Source: Clostridia bacterium
GTDB taxonomy: Bacteria > Bacillota_A > Clostridia > Oscillospirales > CAG-382
Assembly (NCBI GenBank): GCA_017615235.1
Contig: JAGAAM010000004.1
Location: 1 to 7,307 of the forward strand
DNA: 7,307 nt
Direction of reading: 5' to 3'
Each line of letters opens with the position of its first letter. Position 1 is the stretch's first letter. Under the pieces are notes generated by a model that had not been told where the DNA came from, searched no databases, and was given only the letters and a program-made list of their open reading frames with translations. Positions 1-4,639 of the stretch are shown here, piece by piece. The position numbers and the translations under genes are program-made.

Positions 1-487
1 CGAAACCGTATTCGTTGGTGTTCGTCCTCTGACCGCTGCGGTTATAGATTATGATGGTATTGGCGGCGCGTCCGGTGTTGATGCCGTCGAAGGAAAGCGA
101 TGTCGAAAAGAAAGGATCGATGTAGCTGTCGTCGATGATGAGCATCATCGAATGTTCGAGGAAACGCGCGTATCTGCCGACTTTTGCGTTCTGGCGCAGG
201 AACGTCGCGGCGGTGCCGTGACCGGAAAGAACAAGCCCGCCTTCCGGGACGACGCTGTCGTTGCCGCCGACGCTGGAGATCTTTCCGTCGCTTCCGACGC
301 GCACCTCATAGCCGTATTGGTTCGTGCCGGTGTTCGTTCCCGACATGTTGTAAACTATGAGCTTGTTTTCGCCCCTCGGGACGTTCAGTCCGTCGACGGA
401 TATCTCCGCCCTGTCGAGAGCGGACGCCGTGAACGCCATGCCCGAGGTCAGCATCAGCAGCGCAAGCAAAAACGCGATCTTTTTCAT
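1..487 (-). CDS. Secreted protein, N-terminal part (cut by left edge)
   Basis: The reading frame is open from the ATG at 487 to the window edge (162 codons), so the C-terminus is missing. An AAAGGTG ribosome binding site lies about 6 bases before the ATG. Residues 1-23 form a classic signal peptide: MKK, then a hydrophobic core (AFLLALLMLTSGMAF), ending in ASA before Leu24, so export is expected. There is no lipobox Cys. The mature part holds two related segments: residues 33-62 (GLNVPRG...LIVYN.SG..TGTNQYGYEV) and 135-162 (GINTGRA...IIIYNRSG..TNTNEYGF). Between them is a PEGGLVLSGHG stretch (81-91). From memory, such modules occur at the N-terminus of large clostridial secreted proteins such as family-10-like glycosyl hydrolases or phosphodiester glycosidases, but no catalytic domain is visible here. 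The gene starts 32 bases after ychF on the same strand with no terminator between, so co-transcription is possible. Exact function is unknown. Confidence 0.85.
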   Translation of the reverse strand, partial: MKKIAFLLALLMLTSGMAFTASALDRAEISVDGLNVPRGENKLIVYNMSGTNTGTNQYGYEVRVGSDGKISSVGGNDSVVPEGGLVLSGHGTAATFLRQNAKVGRYARFLEHSMMLIIDDSYIDPFFSTSLSFDGINTGRAANTIIIYNRSGQRTNTNEYGF

Positions 488-519
488 TTCTGGCACCTTT
501 CTTCTATATCCGGAAATAT

Positions 520-1614
520 TTACACGTTGAATCTGAACAGTACGACGTCGCCGTCGTTCATAACGTATTCCTTGCCCTCGCTGCGTACCAGTCCCGCCTC
601 CTTGCAGGCGGCGAGCGAGCCTTTTTCGATCAGCGTTTCGTAGGGCACGACCTCCGCACGGATGAATCCGCGTTCGAAGTCGGAATGTATCTTGCCGGCG
701 GCACCGGGGGCTTTCGTGCCGCGCTTTATCGTCCAGGCGCGCACCTCCGGTTCGCCCGCGGTGAGGAAGGAGATGAGCCCGAGCAGGGCGTAGGACGCCT
801 TTATAAGTTTGGAAAGCCCGGTCTCGGTCACTCCGAGGTCGGCAAGATACGCCTGCTGTTCTTCCGCGTCAAGTTCGCCGAGTTCCGCCTCGGTCTCCGC
901 GCAGACGGAGATTATCTCCGCCTCCTCGCCCTCGACCGCCTTTTTCAAAGCGGCGAAATAGGGGTTCTCTTCATCGGGGCGGACGATGTCCTCCTCCGAG
1001 ACGTTGGCGCAGTAGATGACCGGTTTGCCGGAAAGGAGAGGGACGGTCTTCAAAACCTCCGCTTCGGATTCCGAAAGCTTCACGTTGCGGGCGGAAACGC
1101 CCTTGTAAAGCTCCGCACTGACTTTTTTAAGCACTTCGGCGTCTGCAAGGGCGCTTTTGTCGCCTTTGCCCTGCTTTACAAGCTTGTCGATCTGGCGTTC
1201 AAGCAGTTCTATGTCGGAAAGTATAAGCTCGGTATTGATCGTATCGACGTCGCGCGCGGGATCGACCGAATCCTCGACGTGGATTATCTTGCTGCCGCCG
1301 AAACAGCGCACGACGTGGACTATCGCGTCCACCTCGCGGATGTGGGAAAGGAATTTGTTCCCGAGCCCTTCGCCCTTCGAAGCGCCCCTTACCAGACCGG
1401 CTATGTCGACGAATTCGACGGTGGCGTAGGTGGTCTTCTTCGGGTGGTACATCTGCGCGAGTTTATCCACGCGCTCGTCGGGCACCGGAACGACGCCGAC
1501 GTTGGGATCGATCGTGCAGAAGGCGTAATTCGCGCTTTCGGCGCCTGCCTTCGTCAACGCGTTGAAAAGCGTGCTTTTCCCGACGTTCGGAAGTCCGATT
1601 ATTCCAAGTTTCAT
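520..1614 (-). CDS. ychF: YchF/OLA1-family redox- and translation-linked ATPase
   Basis: Full-length 364-residue YchF, the usual size for this universally conserved Obg-related P-loop protein. Visible motifs: the P-loop GLPNVGKST (7-15), the G3 motif DIAGLV (70-75) followed by [14 protein letters not shown], and a G4 motif of NxxE type (N204-V-S-E207) instead of the NKxD that gives GTP specificity. NxxE is the family hallmark and goes with ATP preference. A coiled-coil-like helical insert follows at roughly 130-190. The C-terminal TGS domain (about 281-364) contains the family signature [19 protein letters not shown] (305-323) and ends [11 protein letters not shown]. Known roles of the family are ribosome association and control of stress responses; it is cytoplasmic. 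The start is the ATG at 1614, with GGGAG 11 bases upstream (1626-1630), a rather long spacing. It has its own promoter in the divergent gap. Confidence 0.97.
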   Translation of the reverse strand: MKLGIIGLPNVGKSTLFNALTKAGAESANYAFCTIDPNVGVVPVPDERVDKLAQMYHPKKTTYATVEFVDIAGLVRGASKGEGLGNKFLSHIREVDAIVHVVRCFGGSKIIHVEDSVDPARDVDTINTELILSDIELLERQIDKLVKQGKGDKSALADAEVLKKVSAELYKGVSARNVKLSESEAEVLKTVPLLSGKPVIYCANVSEEDIVRPDEENPYFAALKKAVEGEEAEIISVCAETEAELGELDAEEQQAYLADLGVTETGLSKLIKASYALLGLISFLTAGEPEVRAWTIKRGTKAPGAAGKIHSDFERGFIRAEVVPYETLIEKGSLAACKEAGLVRSEGKEYVMNDGDVVLFRFNV

Positions 1615-1630
1615 ATTTGATATCGCTCCC

Positions 1631-1648
1631 GGCAGGGGTGTCCCCGCC
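1631..1648 (-). promoter_or_regulatory. GC-rich hairpin in the ychF leader, next to the ribosome binding site
   Basis: In the predicted ychF mRNA leader, GGC-GGGG pairs with CCCC-(U)-GCC around an ACA loop: seven G-C pairs with one bulged U. It is an isolated GC block in an otherwise AT-rich gap and ends exactly where the GGGAG ribosome binding site (1626-1630) begins. It could affect translation initiation or mRNA stability. No T-run follows, so it is not a terminator. A regulatory role is an inference. Confidence 0.45.
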
Positions 1649-1672
1649 TAAATAATATATATTTACATATTA

Positions 1673-1701
1673 ATTATATACTCTTTGCCGCGCATATGCA
1701 A
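1673..1701 (-). promoter_or_regulatory. Predicted sigma-A promoter for ychF
   Basis: On the minus strand, TTGCAT (1696-1701) and a consensus TATAAT (1673-1678) are separated by exactly 17 bases. Transcription would begin near 1666 and give a leader of about 50 bases that includes the GC-rich hairpin. The -35 box overlaps the 8-base palindrome GCATATGC (1692-1699). Confidence 0.7.
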
Positions 1702-1720
1702 TAACAAGTTTTATTCATAA

Positions 1721-1742
1721 TTTTTAACGCAAAATTGTTAAC
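1721..1742. promoter_or_regulatory. Imperfect direct repeat in the divergent promoter gap, possible regulator site
   Basis: TTTTTAAC (1721-1728) and TTGTTAAC (1735-1742) match at 7 of 8 positions with starts 14 bases apart. They lie between the two divergent promoters, about 17 bases upstream of the response-regulator -35 box. OmpR-family regulators bind tandem half-sites, usually with a spacing near 11 bases, so 14 does not fit well. In AT-rich DNA this could arise by chance. Confidence 0.2.
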
Positions 1743-1758
1743 TTTAATAAAAACCCTA

Positions 1759-1787
1759 TTGACAAATTCTTTAAACAGTGGTATATT
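1759..1787 (+). promoter_or_regulatory. Strong predicted sigma-A promoter for the response regulator
   Basis: A perfect TTGACA (1759-1764) and TATATT (1782-1787, 5 of 6 to consensus) are separated by the ideal 17 bases. The predicted start is near 1794, giving a leader of about 60 bases before the ATG at 1855. The start point coincides with the dyad at 1795-1810. Confidence 0.85.
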
Positions 1788-1794
1788 CAAGATA

Positions 1795-1810
1795 CGGTAA
1801 AAATTTACCG
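1795..1810. promoter_or_regulatory. Perfect 7-bp dyad at the predicted transcription start, candidate operator
   Basis: CGGTAAA (1795-1801) and TTTACCG (1804-1810) form a perfect inverted repeat around two bases, spanning about +1 to +17 of the response-regulator transcript. A site here would let a bound dimeric repressor block RNA polymerase. As RNA, a 2-base loop is unfavourable, which favours a DNA operator over a hairpin. The binding protein is unknown; autoregulation is possible but OmpR-type regulators usually bind direct repeats. Confidence 0.45.
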
Positions 1811-1854
1811 CAATAAATCATATGTGAATTCAACATTAAAGGAGGCAACGCTTT

Positions 1855-2541
1855 ATGGGCGCCAGAATACTTGTCATAGACGACGACACCAACATTTGCG
1901 ATCTGCTTCAGATGTATCTCGTCAAGGAGGGATACGAGGTCAAGACCGTCAACGACGGAGCGGAGGGGACCGAGGCGTTCCGCGCTTACGAACCCGATCT
2001 CGTCCTTCTGGACATCATGCTCCCCAAAAAGGACGGCTGGCAGATCTGCCGCGAGATACGCGAGCATTCCAACAAACCGATAATCATGATAACCACCAAG
2101 GGAGAGACCATCGACAAGGTCCTGGGTCTCGAACTCGGCGCCGACGATTTTATCGTCAAGCCTTTCGATATGAAAGAGGTCTTTGCCAGGATCAAAGCGG
2201 TGCTCCGCCGTTATTCCCAGCACGACGCCGCCGACGGCGAGGTCATCCGTTTCGACGACCTTGAAATATCGCTCCAGAAATACGAACTCAAGCTCGGCGG
2301 AAAGATCATCGACGTCCCGCCGAAGGAACTCGAGCTGCTTTATTACCTCGCTTCGAACAGCAACCGCGTCTTCACGCGCGACCAGCTCCTTGACAAGGTA
2401 TGGGGCTTCGATTATCTCGGCGACAGCCGCACCGTCGACGTCCACATCAAGCGCCTGCGCGAAAAACTCGAAGGAGCTACCGGCAACTGGAACCTCAAGA
2501 CCATCTGGGGCGTGGGGTATAAATTCGAAGTAACGCCGTAA
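1855..2541 (+). CDS. OmpR/PhoB-family two-component response regulator (orphan in this window)
   Basis: A 228-residue DNA-binding response regulator of normal length. Receiver domain (about 3-118): acidic pocket D9-D10-D11, phospho-acceptor D53 in LLDIMLP, switch Thr80, aromatic switch residue F99 (ADDFIVKPF) and conserved Lys102. All residues needed for phosphorylation are present. After a short linker, the winged-helix DNA-binding domain (about 129-226) has the typical landmarks PPKELELLYYL, RVFTRDQLLDKVWG, RTVDVHIKRLREKL and WGVGYKF. The ATG at 1855 is set by AAAGGAGG (1838-1845) nine bases upstream. Such proteins are phosphorylated by a membrane histidine kinase and then bind promoters. 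No kinase gene is adjacent: the gene is followed at once by a terminator and a convergent gene, so it is monocistronic and its partner must lie elsewhere. Target genes cannot be deduced. Confidence 0.96.
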   Translation: MGARILVIDDDTNICDLLQMYLVKEGYEVKTVNDGAEGTEAFRAYEPDLVLLDIMLPKKDGWQICREIREHSNKPIIMITTKGETIDKVLGLELGADDFIVKPFDMKEVFARIKAVLRRYSQHDAADGEVIRFDDLEISLQKYELKLGGKIIDVPPKELELLYYLASNSNRVFTRDQLLDKVWGFDYLGDSRTVDVHIKRLREKLEGATGNWNLKTIWGVGYKFEVTP

Positions 2542-2561
2542 AAAGCGTAAACGCAAGATAT

Positions 2562-2592
2562 AAAAAGGCTTTGCTCCGCGCAAAGCCTTTTT
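2562..2592. terminator. Bidirectional intrinsic terminator
   Basis: A 13-bp perfect stem (AAAAAGGCTTTGC, 2562-2574, with GCAAAGCCTTTTT, 2580-2592) and a five-base loop. The plus strand ends in six T, and the minus strand also ends in a T-run because the left arm starts with A5. It sits 20 bases after the response-regulator stop and 3 bases beyond the amidase stop, so it can end both convergent transcripts. Confidence 0.92.
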
Positions 2593-2595
2593 TCG

Positions 2596-3438
2596 TTAAC
2601 CGATTTTGAATTCTTTCGCTTTTTTCAAGGACTTTTTGCCGAACGAGCCGTCGGGTTCGAGCCCTTCTTTTTCCTGAAAGTCCTTAACGGCGTTTTCGGT
2701 CTTTTTACCGAACGAGCCGTCGACCTCGAGCGCGTAATTGCCGAACCAGTTCAAAAAGCACTGAAGTTTTTTCACCCGTCTGCCTTTCGCGCCTTTTTTG
2801 ACCGCTTTCCCGCCGGCAAGGCGCGGAAGTTTGCCGGGATAACCGGCGTCGGCCCCGAAAAATCCGCAGATCACTTTGCAGGTCACGTACGCGAGGCTTT
2901 TAAGGTTCCAGACGTTCAGAAGCCGGGTCGCCGCGCGTTCGTTGGTGTGATAGGAATGCTCGATCAGCACCGCGGGAGTGCCGACCGAAGCCGCTCCGCG
3001 AAGCACTCCGTAATAGTCTCCGCGGCTGCCTTTGCGGGTCTTGACCGCGTATTTTTCTTTGCACCCCATGGCTTTGTTCAGCACCGGCGCGATTGAATTT
3101 GAGAATTTTTTCGCGGTCACGGCGTACGGCGCGTTCCCGATCTGGCGATAGACGACGACCCGGTCTTTCTTTTTGTCCGCCGAGGCGTTCGTGTGGACCG
3201 ATATCAGCAGCGAATATCCTTTTGCGGACCTTCCTCGCTTTGTAACTTCAGGGTCGTCGTTTATCGACGAGCGCGTCAGCGCGACGTCGAAAAAACCGGT
3301 CTTTTTAAGCGCTTTTTTAAGATATTTCGCGTATTCCCAGGTGAAACGGCTTTCGCAGTATCCCGGCACGGCGGGCGAGCAGTTGCGGTTTGTCCCGCTG
3401 TGTCCCGGGTCGAGCATTATTTTGATTCTTGACGGCAT
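2596..3438 (-). CDS. N-acetylmuramoyl-L-alanine amidase (Amidase_3) with peptidoglycan-binding domain
   Basis: A 280-residue zinc amidase that should cut the bond between N-acetylmuramic acid and L-alanine in peptidoglycan. The Amidase_3 fold (about 5-195) shows the expected metal site: H13 in MLDPGHSG, E29 at the start of the next helix, H82 in SVHTNA, and the catalytic Glu160 in VLIEHSYHTN. The C-terminal part (about 209-277) is a PG_binding_1-type cell-wall domain: GAKGRRVKKLQCFLN, then EVDGSFGKKTENAVKDFQ and a second DGSFGKKS. There is no signal peptide; the protein starts directly at the first catalytic strand. It is lysine-rich (about 37 of 280, 16 of the last 70). Lack of a signal suits a phage-type endolysin or a sporulation mother-cell enzyme, but no phage gene is nearby. 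The start (ATG at 3438) has GGGAGGTG at 3444-3451, five bases away. Only 43 bases separate the start from a MITE-like element, so its promoter is unclear. Confidence 0.93.
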   Translation of the reverse strand: MPSRIKIMLDPGHSGTNRNCSPAVPGYCESRFTWEYAKYLKKALKKTGFFDVALTRSSINDDPEVTKRGRSAKGYSLLISVHTNASADKKKDRVVVYRQIGNAPYAVTAKKFSNSIAPVLNKAMGCKEKYAVKTRKGSRGDYYGVLRGAASVGTPAVLIEHSYHTNERAATRLLNVWNLKSLAYVTCKVICGFFGADAGYPGKLPRLAGGKAVKKGAKGRRVKKLQCFLNWFGNYALEVDGSFGKKTENAVKDFQEKEGLEPDGSFGKKSLKKAKEFKIG

Positions 3439-3481
3439 TGATTCACCTCCCTGATAACTGTATATGCGGGAGAAATCAATA

Positions 3482-3506
3482 ATGGGTGACAGTCGATAAG
3501 GACAAA
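3482..3506 (+). repeat. Left terminal inverted repeat of the MITE-like element
   Basis: Twenty-five bases that are the exact reverse complement of 3740-3764. The match decays just inside, where TCG faces CCG. The outer boundary may be ATGGG or GGG: the outermost AT is present at both ends and could be a two-base target duplication. Confidence 0.85.
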
Positions 3507-3739
3507 TCGGTTTTGACCGGCGGATTGATTTGCCGGTACTTTGTCAAGCGCCTTGTGAATATCGGTATATTCACTTCGGCGTTTTCCTCGTCCCGACAAA
3601 AATCCTCACTGTCAAAACTGCTTCGCACCTGAAAGCGAGAAAAATCCGAGTGATTTTCGGTGCGGAGGAAGAAGTAATATACCGATATTACGATGACGAC
3701 AAGCCGAACAAGCGCCGGATTTTGCCGCTTATCAGGCGG

Positions 3740-3764
3740 TTTGTCCTTATCGACTGTCACCCAT
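3740..3764 (-). repeat. Right terminal inverted repeat of the MITE-like element
   Basis: Exact reverse complement of 3482-3506, ending in GACTGTCACCCAT. The base beyond it is G here and A at the left end, so the repeat stops at this point. Confidence 0.85.
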
Positions 3765-3782
3765 GAAAAACGAATACGTAAT

Positions 3783-3901
3783 GCACCGCAGGTGCAATTC
3801 ATCACGGCTTTGCCGCCGATTCACGCGTGTGACGCGCAATTCATGCCGCCGGAGGCAATTCACGTCCGCGAAGCAGACCTTTCGGGAAACGTTCGGCGAA
3901 C
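3783..3901. repeat. Array of small hairpins spaced by an (A/G)ATTCA(T/C) motif
   Basis: Five short hairpins in a row, each with a different stem: GCACC-GCA-GGTGC (3783-3795), CGGC-TTT-GCCG (3805-3815), GCGT-GTG-ACGC (3825-3835), GCC..GGC (3845-3856) and GTC.GC-GAA-GC.GAC (3864-3878, one C-A mismatch). Between them the spacer motif recurs: AATTCAT (3796), GATTCAC (3818), AATTCAT (3838), AATTCAC (3857), with start spacings of 22, 20 and 19 bases. A sixth, GTTC-GGC-GAAC (3891-3901), is followed by AAATTTTTT and could act as a weak terminator. The stems differ in sequence while keeping their pairing. ATTCAC also occurs in the 8-bp stem of the neighbouring MITE-like element. Function is unknown. 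Confidence 0.6.
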
Positions 3902-3931
3902 AAATTTTTTCATTTTTGCCTCTTTCCGCGC

Positions 3932-3960
3932 TTTACTTTTGACAAATTATATTGTATAAT
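3932..3960 (+). promoter_or_regulatory. Predicted sigma-A promoter of the hydrolase-tldD-tldE operon
   Basis: A consensus TATAAT (3955-3960) has TTTACT (3932-3937, 4 of 6 to consensus) 17 bases upstream. A perfect TTGACA (3939-3944) also lies here but is only 10 bases from the TATAAT, too close to pair with it. The predicted start near 3967 gives a leader of about 32 bases. Confidence 0.65.
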
Positions 3961-3998
3961 TTTTGGTGTGATTTCGAACCGAAAAGGAGCATGCGGAT

Positions 3999-4625
3999 AT
4001 GAGAGGAATGACTGTTAAAAGGGTGCCGGTAGGCGCGCTTTCGACGAACTGTTACATAATCAAAAAGCCCGACTCGCGCGATGCGGCGGTCATCGACCCC
4101 GGCGGAGATCTTACGGTCATCCAGGACGCGCTTCACCGGATCGACGGGGTGTGCAGGCTTATCCTGCTCACGCACGGGCATTTCGACCACATCCTGGCGG
4201 TCGGCGATCTGCGCGGCATAAACGTGCCGGTCGGCATCCACGAGCGCGACGCGCATATGCTCACCGAGCGCGATATGTTTTCCGCCGTGATCCCCTACGA
4301 CCCGCGCCCCTTCGAGCCCGCGGAGGTGCTTTTCCGCAAGGAGGGCGAATATTCCGTCGCCGGGTTCGATTTCTACGTCGTCCCGACGCCGGGACACACG
4401 CCGGGCAGCGTCTGCTATATCTTTGACGGCAATATGTTCACCGGCGATACGCTTTTCAAGAACAGCATCGGCAGGACCGACCTCGGCGGGAACGAAGACG
4501 AGCTTCAGCGCTCGCTGCGCGCATTGCGCGATATGCCCGGCGATTACGACGTTTTTCCGGGGCATGACGAAGTGACGACGCTTTCCGACGAGAAGCGCCG
4601 CAACCCCTACCTTAAAAACCTTTGA
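3999..4625 (+). CDS. Metallo-beta-lactamase-fold hydrolase, glyoxalase II-like
   Basis: A 208-residue single-domain hydrolase of the metallo-beta-lactamase fold, close in size to the YcbL/glyoxalase II-like group. The complete two-metal site is present: T-H59-G-H61-F-D63-H64, H133 in PTPGHTPGS, D150 in FTGDTLF, and H189 in PGHDEVTT. The GRTDLGG stretch (158-164) is typical of this group, and the protein ends in NPYLKNL, as do many such hydrolases. Proteins of this type hydrolyse thioesters such as S-lactoylglutathione or related small esters, but this organism's thiol and the actual substrate cannot be read from sequence. There is no signal peptide, so it is cytoplasmic. The ATG at 3999 has AAAAGGAG (3982-3989) nine bases before it; the earlier ATG at 3991 runs into a stop after three codons. 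It is the first gene of an operon, 14 bases before tldD. Confidence 0.93.
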   Translation: MRGMTVKRVPVGALSTNCYIIKKPDSRDAAVIDPGGDLTVIQDALHRIDGVCRLILLTHGHFDHILAVGDLRGINVPVGIHERDAHMLTERDMFSAVIPYDPRPFEPAEVLFRKEGEYSVAGFDFYVVPTPGHTPGSVCYIFDGNMFTGDTLFKNSIGRTDLGGNEDELQRSLRALRDMPGDYDVFPGHDEVTTLSDEKRRNPYLKNL

Positions 4626-4639
4626 ACGGAGGATAAAAA

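Larger units (their letters stand above)
3482..3764. mobile_element. 283-bp MITE-like element with perfect 25-bp terminal inverted repeats
   Basis: The ends are exact inverted copies of each other over 25 bases, beginning ATGGGTGACAGTCGATAAGG. Inside are further structures: a 6-bp stem ACCGGC/GCCGGT (3516-3521, 3532-3537), a perfect 8-bp stem GTGAATAT/ATATTCAC (3555-3562, 3567-3574), a central stem CGCACC/GGTGCG with inner GAAA/TTTC (3624-3664), and CCGC/GCGG (3725-3728, 3736-3739). AATATCGGTATATT (3558-3571) recurs inverted at 3676-3689, so the two halves can pair over a long range. No transposase frame fits; the short open frames that cross it run through the terminal repeats and lack ribosome binding sites. 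It is therefore best read as a non-autonomous element moved in trans. No clear target duplication is seen (flanks GAAATCAATA and GAAAAACGAA share only GAAA at the start). The parent transposon family is unknown. Confidence 0.75.

Noticed and set aside
152..643. Plus-strand frame across the secreted protein and the ychF end
   Set aside because: The minus strand carries a signal peptide and the YchF TGS domain here; the plus frame has no domain or start signal.
685..1620. Long plus-strand frame opposite ychF
   Set aside because: It is the complement of a highly conserved gene, has no ribosome binding site and arises from the GC-rich codon pattern.
2545..2554. Small hairpin GCGT-AA-ACGC after the response regulator stop
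   Set aside because: A four-base stem with a two-base loop and no T-run; the strong terminator at 2562-2592 explains transcript ending.
3472..3774. Ten-base target duplication flanking the MITE-like element
   Set aside because: GAAATCAATA and GAAAAACGAA agree at the first four positions and little else, which is not convincing.
3783..3901. CRISPR array
   Set aside because: The constant part is only about seven bases and the period only 19-22 bases; no cas genes are present.
3891..3910. Intrinsic terminator GTTC-GGC-GAAC followed by T6
   Set aside because: The stem is only four base pairs and no gene upstream on the plus strand needs it; recorded only as the last member of the hairpin array.
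3476..3959. Short open frames across the MITE-like element and hairpin array (minus 3476-3805, plus 3530-3766, plus 3693-3959)
   Set aside because: They run through the inverted repeats or hairpins, have no ribosome binding site and encode no recognisable domain.
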